In this document: piece by piece, positions 11,517 through 19,623 of the stretch
Position numbering within the stretch: position 1 is the first letter of the stretch
Layout of the letters: each line of letters begins with the position of its first letter
Source of the DNA: Coprinellus micaceus
Taxonomy: Eukaryota; Basidiomycota; Agaricomycetes; Agaricales; Psathyrellaceae
Reading direction: 5' to 3'
DNA: 64,000 bases
Assembly: GCA_951394405.1 (NCBI GenBank)
Contig: OX596334.1
Span: 3,472,001-3,536,000 of the forward strand
Translations under genes and position numbers: made by a program
The notes under the pieces: generated by a model
The model's input: the letters and a program-made list of their open reading frames with translations, nothing else
The model's database searches: none
Told to the model about the DNA's origin: nothing

Positions 11517-11582
11517 GCTGGGAAAGGTGGCTTGACTGGTCAGGCGGAGGGAAGGAGAGGAGGCAAAGATGAACTCACCCTG

Positions 11583-11592
11583 GGGTAGGGCC
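11583..11592. repeat. Target site duplication, left copy
   Basis: GGGTAGGGCC, identical to 12325-12334 on the other side of the element. Confidence 0.85.
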
Positions 11593-11692
11593 AAGGGGCC
11601 ACCGCCAACGCGTACGCTGAAATCACCCCACCCCGCAGGGTGTAGATTTTGATGCCAACAATTGGCCTCGGCATTGGCGGCTGGGCGGCGGA
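11593..11692. repeat. Left terminal inverted repeat of the element
   Basis: 100 nt, reverse complement of 12225-12324 with about two visible mismatches (near the outer end and in the CACCCCACC/CACCCTACC stretch). Confidence 0.88.
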
Positions 11693-12224
11693 ATATGTAT
11701 TTTGTGATCTTAGTCTACATGAGGGCTCCTTTGCTGTTTGCGACCCACCTCTTTGTACCGTCTTCCCCCCTCATGCCTATCTGCCTCATCTTTGCCCATA
11801 GGCCTAATATCAGTTGTACCAGATGCAACTTTATTAAATAGGCTTCGGAAGGCCTCCGCCAAGCCTCCGTAACCACGGGTTTAACGCTTCTCGCGCCCTC
11901 CTCCGCTTTTGAGATGTGCATAGCAACAAACAGGTTGGGTGGGATAGGCTCATCTCGTAGTGGTAGGCAGGTGGAGAAGGTGCATGATGTCTTTGTACCT
12001 CCAAATGGTTCGGGGGTCCCCAGAGAGGGCAGTGGGCAATGAGGCAGTGTGCTTCTTCGTGCTTTGGTTGACTTAATGCGTCACTATATATAGTGAAATC
12101 GACAGTCGTAATAGTCACAGATTCTTTTGCTTGCGCTTTCCCGGGTCATATCAAGAAGAAGATATGGAATTATACGAAGGGTAAAGACGATACAGTGGGT
12201 CATTCGTTAGGGGCTGTGATCAAC

Positions 12225-12324
12225 TCCGCCGCCCAGCCGCCAATGCCGAGGCCAATTGTTGGCATCAAAATCTACACCCTGCGGGGTAGGGTGATTTCAG
12301 CGTACGCGTTGGCGGTGGCCCCCT
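12225..12324. repeat. Right terminal inverted repeat of the element
   Basis: 100 nt, reverse complement of 11593-11692. Directly followed by the second GGGTAGGGCC copy. Confidence 0.88.
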
Positions 12325-12334
12325 GGGTAGGGCC
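12325..12334. repeat. Target site duplication, right copy
   Basis: GGGTAGGGCC, same as 11583-11592. Confidence 0.85.
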
Positions 12335-12384
12335 TTGGGGTAACCGATGTGCACAACGCTGGGGGTGTGATACTCGCGGGCTAT

Positions 12385-12400
12385 CCTATATGTAGATAGC
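12385..12400 (-). promoter_or_regulatory. TATA-like core promoter element of paralog C, displaced by the element
   Basis: Plus-strand CCTATATGTAGATAGC. It lies 869 nt upstream of the C start codon. Subtracting the 732-bp element and one 10-bp duplication leaves 127 nt, close to the 131-145 nt of siblings A, B and D. Confidence 0.6.
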
Positions 12401-12729
12401 ACCGGACTCCACAAGCTGTGTAATATCACACCTCGTGCAAGGGACTGAATTGCTTCGTTCACTCTGCGTCGGGTTCTAGCGATCGATGGTTTCGATGATG
12501 TAGGAGTTTTGATCATGTAGCTCATTCATAAAGTGCACCTCGGGTACGCTGGGGTGTGGCGCTATGGTTGGCTCGGAGGACATGGATGGAGTACACAGGG
12601 GTTTGGCAGGGTGGGTAGCGAAGAATATCTCGTCGTGACGGCGACAGATAGAGAAGGAGATAGGCGCTCACAGGTAGGGGCAAAAGAATGCGAAAGGGAG
12701 TTTAGCGCGTGAAATCCGCCGGGCTCAGT

Positions 12730-13125
12730 GCTACAGGCCGGAGCAGGCCATGGTACCAGCAGAACGGCAAAGTCAAAAATTGACCGTAGAGGTCCAGTTT
12801 CCTTTCAAACGATACTCCATGGACATGCCCACCTGGGGAGGGAGCTTGGAGGAACGCCCTGGACGTCGTCGCGCTCTGGTTCAGCCTCAAGCATCCAGAG
12901 GTCCTGGGCGCTTAACAGAACGAGCAAGCATCGCTCGATAACCTGGCACCGGGGAAGCGCTAACCATGCGTCATCGAAAGGCGATGTCCCACTTAACGGT
13001 GCAGACGCTTGGTTTGTACCTATATGGGTCCATGGAATTGGATTTTTGTACAGCTACATAATAAGTGTCCGTCACAGTGCTCCACCACTGGTGGAGCACC
13101 GTGACTGGCAAGCGTGATGGCCGTT
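12730..13125. repeat. Direct repeat, copy 2 (3' flank of paralog D)
   Basis: Same-orientation counterpart of 10185-10565. It contains a 34-nt near-palindrome (13071-13104) that copy 1 lacks. Confidence 0.8.
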
Positions 13126-14139
13126 TTACTTTCCAGTGGGGACAGAGGCAATAGGGGTCTCGAGGTCACTAGTATACGTTGGTGGTGCCATACTACTAAA
13201 ATTTCGGTCAGGGTGTGAGGAGACCATTTGATCGAAAGGTGACAACACAGGGGTGGGTGGCAGATCTGACACATCGATTTCAGTCGGTCGATGCGGATGT
13301 TGCCTCCGCATTATAATGTAGGCGCCTACCGCACCGACAATGATTGCACCGAGTATCGAGCCGATGAGTATGCCAGCGAACTCGCCGATGGAGAACTCGA
13401 TTGGCGCCCTCTGACTGCTTGCTGGCGGGCTCAGACCCCATCCTCCTGGAGTTGGCGCATTCTGACAGCTTTCTGGTGTGCTTGGGGTCGATACGCTGGC
13501 TGGAAGTGCGTCGAATACGGCCACCTCTGTTGGCGTCGACAGAGAGTCGGAGGGGGATCGGGCGTTCTGAGAAATATTGGAGGCGGGACGCCAACTATCC
13601 GAGTTGTACCACGGTTGCTCCCAGCCTTCGTCAAAAAGCCTTTGCCCTCGCCATTCGTCGCTGGATCCTGTGTAGAACACATCAGGATCACCCGCCTCAT
13701 AAACGATCTCTGCGGCTACAACGACCCCAACGTATCCGAGTATGTTGATCACTCGGAGTCCCAATAGCAACGAAGGCACTGTCTGGTTTTGAATGAGGGG
13801 GAGAGGGACCTGGAACACATAAAGGAGCTTCCAGTCGTGTGTGATGTCCGCGGGTTGGATCATCACCCCATCCACATACAGCGCCATGTAGTCGTCGGCA
13901 GCGACAATAAGGCTCATTGTTGTCGGCCTGCCTTTGTTCACCGGGTAGAAAAGCTTGTGGCGGACGATGCATTGCTCCCCGTCGGGCGCAGAGGGAGGCT
14001 CGGGTCCATCGGTATCTGGAGTCTCAGGGCACCAGATCCAGTTTGCCTTGGTTTGTAGGACGTCCACGAGAGTTCGGTCGGATGGGATAGGAGCTCTGCG
14101 GTCCTTGACTGAGAGCGCTAGTTTCCCCACGGAACTCAT
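13126..14139 (-). CDS. Paralog D: single-pass membrane protein, beta-sandwich-like domain, PPTY tail
   Basis: 337 residues, one coding exon, starting MSSVGKLALSVKDRRAPIP. Domain landmarks: KANWIWCPETP, an AADDYMALYVDGVMIQPADI block, NQTVPSLLLGLRVINILGYV, DVFYTGSSDEWRGQRLFDEG. A longer Ser/Pro stalk (about residues 205-245) precedes the helix GEFAGILIGSILGAIIVGAV, then MRRQ in place of the LRRR of the others. The tail ends APPTYTSDLETP, Tyr at 322. The leader has a GTGAGTTC donor near 14209 and an acceptor CTTTCCAG one base before the ATG. The TATA-like element is at 14270-14285. Confidence 0.85.
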   Translation of the reverse strand: MSSVGKLALSVKDRRAPIPSDRTLVDVLQTKANWIWCPETPDTDGPEPPSAPDGEQCIVRHKLFYPVNKGRPTTMSLIVAADDYMALYVDGVMIQPADITHDWKLLYVFQVPLPLIQNQTVPSLLLGLRVINILGYVGVVVAAEIVYEAGDPDVFYTGSSDEWRGQRLFDEGWEQPWYNSDSWRPASNISQNARSPSDSLSTPTEVAVFDALPASVSTPSTPESCQNAPTPGGWGLSPPASSQRAPIEFSIGEFAGILIGSILGAIIVGAVGAYIIMRRQHPHRPTEIDVSDLPPTPVLSPFDQMVSSHPDRNFSSMAPPTYTSDLETPIASVPTGK

Positions 14140-15061
14140 GCTGGAAAGGTCAAGGGCTTTAGCGAGGACCGCCAGACAGCGGGGAGGAGATGAGGGCAGA
14201 AGAACTCACCTGGAGGAGAAGTGGAACGATCGAGAAGCACGACGTAGGGTAGTGGTACTCTCGAGTTATCCTATATGTAGGCAGCATCCTGGTGTACTAT
14301 GATATAGAACCAGGCCCTGGGAGATCGACTAAACGGCTTCGTTTGTGGTGTCGGATCTCGGGTGCCACGGCTCCCACCCTCCCTAAGCATTGTGGGTGAG
14401 GTCAAGACCTCTCGATGATTCGACTGAGTTAGGGTTCGACGAAATCGATGAAAATCGTCAATGATCATCCAGGGCCAACGTTTCAGCACCACTGCCCATA
14501 CCCACAATGATCTAGCGACCGGCAGGTTCGATGATGTCGAAGTTGCATCCGGCCGTCGAGAAAGTGTGCTTCGGGTTCCCATGTCGTACCCTCTGATGTG
14601 TTCATCTTGACACTCGATTTTTGAGGCGGGGACTAGGTGCTGAGGGTGCCAGCAACGAGGAGGCGCTGAGGCGACTCCTGCGTAACGATGTTCGGCGTTT
14701 GCCGTACTGGCATCGCGGCATCGATCCAAATGAGACGTCCAGACCGTAGTAGTTGGGGTGTAAAGGACCTTTCTACGCCGTGCCACAGGTGAGGGAGATA
14801 TTAACAATGACTTCATGGGAGAGTTCCGCCTGTAGAGTTCGTGCTCCAAGACTCCTCTCGCTCACTCCCGAATTTCGTCGGGGAACCCTGGGCGCTTAAC
14901 GCAATGAATAGAGCGCCTGACAGGCGTTTTAGAAAGGCACTTCCAAATTAGATGATATAAATACATCGTGTATGTGTACATGTACGGTTTAAGAGAAGGA
15001 ACCTACATTGGTTCCACTCCAAAACTGGTCAGAGAATGCCCGTTATATCGTGAAGGCGGCG
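14140..15061. other. Intergenic between paralogs D and E
   Basis: Leader and promoter of D, then spacer and 3' flank of E. A degenerate third copy of the flank repeat is recognisable at about 14885-14945 (CTGGGCGCTTAACGC, with GGGCGCTTA at 14890-14898). An open frame at 14271-14849 (minus) overlaps the D promoter and has no recognisable content. Confidence 0.55.
14270..14285 (-). promoter_or_regulatory. TATA-like core promoter element of paralog D
   Basis: Plus-strand CCTATATGTAGGCAGC, 131 nt upstream of the start codon; same element as in B and C. Confidence 0.55.
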
Positions 15062-16144
15062 CTACTTAAACGTCATAGTACCAGTAGCAGCAGGACTCTC
15101 GCTATAAGTTGGCGGTGCCAACTCGACATTAGGATATGCGTATGAAGCTTGAGGGACAACAGAACTCGAGGAGGCGATCTGCGCGGAATGCGGCGAAATA
15201 GCAGAGGTAGGGCGGTAATCCGCATAAGACTCCGACCGATGGGTGATCGTTATCGGCGACTGAGCTTCTCCAGGCAGGTTCAGTGGTTCAGACATGAGGG
15301 CAGGCGTTTGCGCGACGACTCCACTACTATCTGACCAGGTATCTTCCCGTCCACGCCGCCTACGCAGAAGGAGGGTACCTATCACACCTATTGCCAGGGC
15401 TGCCAATACAGCGCCGACAAGTATACCGGAGAACGCACCCACGGAGAGCTCAATCGAAGACTTGTGAGTCGCGTTTCCAGACAGACTGCAGGTCCCCGGT
15501 GCTGCGCTAGCAGGAAGTGATTCGAACACTGACACCACTTCTTGCTTCAGCAACGACTCCGCTGGGGATCGCGTACGCTGGGATATAATACTGACGCGAG
15601 CCCAACTATCCGATTTGTACCATGGTTGCTCCCAGCCCTCGTCGAACGTCCTTTCGCCCTGCCAGCTTTCGTCCAGGCCAGTGTAGAACACGTCATGGTC
15701 ACCCGACTCGTAGTCCACCTGGACCGCTACGATGAGCCCGACCCACCCGGCCCTGTTGACGACTCTGAACCCTAGCAGCATCGAGGACGCAGACATCTGG
15801 TTCTTGATAACGGGAAGGGGTACCTCGAACACGACGAGGGCGGTCCAGTCATGCGTACCGTCTGCAGGCTGAACCATCACGCCATCCACATAGAGCGCGA
15901 AGTAGTCGTCTGCGGCGATGATAAACTTGGTCTTGGTCGGTTTTCCTTTCGTCATCGAGTAGGGGAAGATTTTTCGGAAAGCGCGTTGCTCGCCGTCTGG
16001 AGCCAAGGGAAGGGTATATGTTGCGCGCTCGATCGACCATACCCAGTTAGCTTTGGTTTGGAGGACATCCAAAAGGCTTTGGTCGACCGGGGTGAAGGTC
16101 CGAGTGGTCATGGACGAAAGTTTGAGCTTTTCGGTGGAGCTCAT
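15062..16144 (-). CDS. Paralog E: single-pass membrane protein, beta-sandwich-like domain, PPTY tail
   Basis: 360 residues from MSSTEKLKLSSMTTRTFTP. Domain landmarks: KANWVWSIER, an AADDYFALYVDGVMVQPADG block, MSASSMLLGFRVVNRAGWVG, DVFYTGLDESWQGERTFDEG and WEQPWYKSDSW. Helix GAFSGILVGAVLAALAIGVI follows, then LRRRR and a tail of about 100 residues with YADYRPTSAIS, as in paralog A, and APPTYSESPAATG at the end, Tyr at 347. The frame is open upstream to 16285, but the stretch before 16144 looks like a leader intron ending CTCCAG one base before ATG. A and E form the long-tailed subgroup, and F is related to them over the N-terminal domain. Confidence 0.83.
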   Translation of the reverse strand: MSSTEKLKLSSMTTRTFTPVDQSLLDVLQTKANWVWSIERATYTLPLAPDGEQRAFRKIFPYSMTKGKPTKTKFIIAADDYFALYVDGVMVQPADGTHDWTALVVFEVPLPVIKNQMSASSMLLGFRVVNRAGWVGLIVAVQVDYESGDHDVFYTGLDESWQGERTFDEGWEQPWYKSDSWARVSIISQRTRSPAESLLKQEVVSVFESLPASAAPGTCSLSGNATHKSSIELSVGAFSGILVGAVLAALAIGVIGTLLLRRRRGREDTWSDSSGVVAQTPALMSEPLNLPGEAQSPITITHRSESYADYRPTSAISPHSAQIASSSSVVPQASYAYPNVELAPPTYSESPAATGTMTFK

Positions 16145-16760
16145 ACTGGAGGAATGATAAATACTAAGCAGTGTATCGAAGGTGAGATGAACATAAACCC
16201 ACTTTGAGAGCGACAGAGGAAGGGAGGTGAGCGGTGAATGGGAACGATAATAGGGTGAAATTTCGCTGGACAGACACTTTCGCATTTATGTGCCTGGGCA
16301 CCAATTGAGTACACTCCTGCAACCTCGTGCAGTCACCGCAGATCAGGGAGCAATACTTCCAGTGGTCTGGAGCACACCCTCTTCATTTACGCCATTACGG
16401 CGCAATTATAGCTTCCAGTTCAGGCGTTGCTGTGGAGCGCCACTGCAGCTCCAGGAGTGCCTCGTTGTGTATCGGTGGTACCTGGAGGTTGAGGATGCTC
16501 CGGGAGAAAGGAACGCCACAGTTTTGTGACCTGTCCCGAGTGGCAAAGGCGTTCAATGCAACCGTCATTGAGCCCAGTACCATGGCTTTAGGCAGTAGCC
16601 CTGGCCATGCAAGCCTAGAAAAACGCACATAAACCTGCTATCGTTACATGGAATGATTGTCTAGACTTCAGTAGACTGGCACCGGCGACAAATGAGTTAT
16701 AGACATAAAAATGACAGCTCGACCAAGCTAGCGGGAAGTCGATTCCCCAGAAGGAGTGGG
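16145..16760. other. Intergenic between paralogs E and F
   Basis: Leader of E and 3' flank of F. No clear copy of the TATA-like element was found for E; TTTATGTGCC near 16286 is the nearest resemblance. No gene. Confidence 0.5.
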
Positions 16761-17711
16761 TCAAACGCCTGTTGGGGCGGCAGCGTCAGGTGGCCCGGGA
16801 GACATGGAAGCGGAAGGCGTGGGGTGGGTGTGTAGGGTCTGCGCCGGGTTTGCGAGGGGCAGGTGTGGTCCTCCAGCCAGGGTGAGTGGGTTAGGCCTGA
16901 GGGTAGGTGCTTGTGTAAATGCGTGGCCTCCAGGGTTCACCGTACGGCACTTCCTTCTCATAGTGAAGTAAGTCCCAATTATACCGATGACCAGCGCGGC
17001 TAAAGCTGTACCAATTACCACACCAGCGAGCCCTCCCTCGGAGAGCCCGATGGTGTGTTTTTGGGGGCTGCACACTCCAGAAGCCACGGAGGCAGGGAGT
17101 GCGTCGAATACGGTCACCTCCTCCTTCTGAAACACGGACTCTGTGGGAGAACGAGTGCTTCTAGAGAAGACGTCGACACGTGGCCAGTTTTTCGATTCGA
17201 ACCAGGGTTGTTCCCAGCCCTCGGCAAACGTCCTCTGCGCTTGCCAGCTGTCGTCAAGCCCAGTGTAGAATACATCTGGGTCCCCTGATTCATAGTCCAC
17301 CTGAACCCCAACAAGAAGTCCCGCTGCTCCGCCCAGGTTGATCACCCGAAATCCCAACAGCATGGAGGAGGCGTTCCGGCTCTGGATGACGGGTAGCGGC
17401 ATCTCAAACGCGGTGAAGGCTCTCCAGTCGTGCGTGCCTTCAGCCGGTTGGACCAATACGCCATCCAAGTAGAAGGCAAAGTCGTCGTCGGCGGCGAGGA
17501 CGAGGCTCGCCTTCGTTGGCGCTCCCTTGTCGCGCGGGTAGGTAAAAGTCTTGCGGAATGCGCGTTGCTCGCCTGTGGGTGCACCGCCTGACCTCTCCTG
17601 GGCCCACACCCAGCTTGCCCTGCTCTGGATGGCATAGAGAAGGCTGAAATGGTCCGGCTTCAGAGCCGTACGCTCCTTCACTGGAAGTCTGAGTTGACCG
17701 GTAGAGCTCAT
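16761..17711 (-). CDS. Paralog F: single-pass membrane protein lacking the PPxY motif
   Basis: 316 residues from MSSTGQLRLPVKERTALKP, the first gene of the array in transcription order. It keeps the N-terminal domain (RASWVWAQ, an AADDDFAFYLDGVLVQPAEG block, NASSMLLGFRVINLGGAAG, DVFYTGLDDSWQAQRTFAEG, WEQPWFESKNW) and the helix (GLAGVVIGTALAALVIGIIG then TMRRK). The tail is short, Pro/Thr-rich and ends PPDAAAPTGV with no PPxY. No acceptor directly precedes the ATG, unlike B-E. It may be the divergent or ancestral member, or may have lost the sorting motif. Confidence 0.83.
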   Translation of the reverse strand: MSSTGQLRLPVKERTALKPDHFSLLYAIQSRASWVWAQERSGGAPTGEQRAFRKTFTYPRDKGAPTKASLVLAADDDFAFYLDGVLVQPAEGTHDWRAFTAFEMPLPVIQSRNASSMLLGFRVINLGGAAGLLVGVQVDYESGDPDVFYTGLDDSWQAQRTFAEGWEQPWFESKNWPRVDVFSRSTRSPTESVFQKEEVTVFDALPASVASGVCSPQKHTIGLSEGGLAGVVIGTALAALVIGIIGTYFTMRRKCRTVNPGGHAFTQAPTLRPNPLTLAGGPHLPLANPAQTLHTHPTPSASMSPGPPDAAAPTGV

Positions 17712-18091
17712 TGCGAGGGGTGTTGAGCGAAGAAGTGATCGTTCAAGCCCCTACTAGACTAGAATCCGCCATCACGCCTCGTGCTGTCAGATGAAAGCAG
17801 AGCTTCACAAACAACATACCCGCAAATGAAGTGCCCCACCTGGGTGTGAAATAAGCGCTGAGGAGTGGTCCAAGCGTCGTATGTGGCGGTCCAGGGCTGT
17901 GTGGTTGATTTGTCAGGTGAGAGTGTAATTTGGGGCCAGCGCGTGAGACGCGTCCTCCTTCTGACGCCCATCTTGCGCCTAATACCCCTGTTTAATCATA
18001 CCCAAAAGCTCTGGCTTCGGTCTAAAGCACCCTTCTTCCCTCTAATCCCCTCTTATATATCTCTATCTTTATTCTTCTCTTCAAATCCACC
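17712..18091. promoter_or_regulatory. Divergent promoter region between paralog F and the gene at 18092
   Basis: 380 bp between two outward-facing genes. A TATA-like CTTATATATC at about 18051-18060 lies 35-40 nt upstream of the plus-strand ATG, followed by a pyrimidine-rich CTTTATTCTTCTCTTC stretch typical of fungal transcript starts. Confidence 0.55.
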
Positions 18092-19051
18092 ATGGGCAGG
18101 CCTCTTTTCTCCAAGAAATATGCCACCGCTCAAGCAGTGCGCACCGAGCCAGAGCATGTCGTCGACCCACTTTGCCAGAAGTGGAGCGCTACGAACAGCT
18201 TCAACCCCGACTCGGACGACTTCTTTGCCAACGCCCAGGAGGAAAGGGCTCTCTTGCCAGGCGAGCGGCAACACATCCCGATGAGCGGTGTAGATGCTGC
18301 CGTGAGCGACACCAGTTCACCCAGCCTCTCTGAGGCGATGGAGAGCAGCGAGAGCGAGGTGGAGGCTCCGAGGGAGTCGCGCACTCAAGATCCGGAGGTC
18401 AGAGTCGGAAGGGTTGTCGACGGGCAGTGGGGACAGCAGCTGCGCGACTCTGGCGCCGAAGCCTCGGAATGGCTCCTCACCACCACAGCCATGGCACCAG
18501 TGCTTTCAGTCACCTCCTCTGTCGACCCCTCACGTGAGGGGATCGTGGATGCTACCACCACCGGGGCTTATCGTGCTAATCTCCCCCGATCCGAATCCAC
18601 TCCCCCGGCGCTTATTCCTGCTGCTGCCCTCCTCTCGCAGACGAGGCCCGCCGAACCCATCTCGACGCAGACCCCCACGCCTCCCCTCTCTCCCCCTCTC
18701 CAGCAGTTGACTCTTCCCGCTGCCATTGGTGTCGCCGCCGACGCTAATCGCCGCCCTTCCCCGGAGGATCCTTCTTCAATTCAAGCTGTGCTTCCTTTAG
18801 ATGCCCCTATGACCCCTCAACGCAATAACGTACGAGGCGCTGCTCAGACCGTGTTCACTCCTTCACCGCCGCCTTCGGTCACACCTAGATTCTACTCCTG
18901 GCAGAGCCACGCTATCCCCGCCATTCCCACCAGTCCAACCAGGCTTAGGGGCGCTCGAGATGGTCCCTTGACCAACCCCCTCGCCAGAAGGTCGCTCCTT
19001 CGCATTGGGACAGGCCAGGCCCCCGTCCTGGTTTCCAATACCGCCAACTGA
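18092..19051 (+). CDS. Disordered protein of unknown function
   Basis: 319 residues in one exon, starting MGRPLFSKKYATAQAV. The first 50 residues are the only part that looks ordered (CQKWSATNSFNPDSDDFFAN). The remainder is Ser/Thr/Pro/Ala-rich with SP/TP sites and no transmembrane segment or known motif. A TATA-like box and pyrimidine tract sit just upstream, which supports real transcription. I do not recognise the family. The second residue is Gly, but no strong N-myristoylation consensus follows. A perfect 16-bp palindrome with a CACGTG core lies inside the coding sequence at 18526-18541. Confidence 0.7.
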   Translation: MGRPLFSKKYATAQAVRTEPEHVVDPLCQKWSATNSFNPDSDDFFANAQEERALLPGERQHIPMSGVDAAVSDTSSPSLSEAMESSESEVEAPRESRTQDPEVRVGRVVDGQWGQQLRDSGAEASEWLLTTTAMAPVLSVTSSVDPSREGIVDATTTGAYRANLPRSESTPPALIPAAALLSQTRPAEPISTQTPTPPLSPPLQQLTLPAAIGVAADANRRPSPEDPSSIQAVLPLDAPMTPQRNNVRGAAQTVFTPSPPPSVTPRFYSWQSHAIPAIPTSPTRLRGARDGPLTNPLARRSLLRIGTGQAPVLVSNTAN

Positions 19052-19623
19052 GCGTGGTTCGCTCAGTACGACCCTTGGTAACAGAATACACAACAAAAGT
19101 ACACCAACTATTCGTCTCTCGCTTTCTATGGACATTGAAGGACGTTTGACGCCCGCCTGCTGCGTTTCGCTGTACAGTAAATCGCCTTGATTCAGGCGAC
19201 TTCATATGCGGGCTTGTTGTGTTTACGGCCACCTTTTGTACGTTACTTATTCCACTTCTTCCTTCATTTCCGAGTCGGCCCTTTCTTCTATCTATTCTGC
19301 TACCGGTCTGTATGGTATGCTTAGCCCCTTCAACGCCCATACTTACGTGCCCTGCAACGGACTCTTCCTCTTTTTCTTAATGCTGTTGCAGTCTTTCTCA
19401 AATATGGACTACCTACGCACATACTAACCATATACCCTCAAGTTTCAGTCTCCTGTTGTATCGTCCGATGGATCGCTTTTCCAGTCTCTGAATCCCGCTC
19501 ACACCCACCCGCTCTGAGAAGTTGTCTATTTCACTCCATGTGTACATCAGCCGCAATCGCTCCGTTTTCGATATTCATATGCACGCCTTTTCGTCATTCA
19601 TTCATTTCCCAACTCTACAGCAG
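19052..19623. other. Convergent 3' region
   Basis: Between the 3' end of the 18092 gene and the stop of the RPP40 gene. T-rich on the plus strand; no gene supported. Confidence 0.55.

Larger units (their letters stand above)
11593..12324. mobile_element. Non-autonomous MITE-like element with 100-nt terminal inverted repeats
   Basis: The first 100 nt (11593-11692) and last 100 nt (12225-12324) are reverse complements with only a few mismatches; both begin or end at GGGGCCACCGCCAACGCG and contain CAATTGGCCTCGGCATTGGC. The element is 732 bp and flanked by a 10-bp direct duplication GGGTAGGGCC. The interior (11693-12224) has no coding frame of note. Long inverted repeats with a 9-11 bp target duplication are characteristic of Mutator-like elements, so a MULE-derived MITE is my best assignment; family membership is inference. 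It lies in the leader exon of paralog C, between its promoter element and its first splice donor. Near-identical ends suggest a fairly recent insertion. Confidence 0.88.
12335..13125. other. Intergenic between paralogs C and D
   Basis: Original promoter side of C (12335 to about 12480), then spacer, then the repeat copy 12730-13125 that forms the 3' flank of D. GGGCGCTTA at 12906-12914. A hairpin lies at 13071-13104. No gene seen. Confidence 0.6.
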
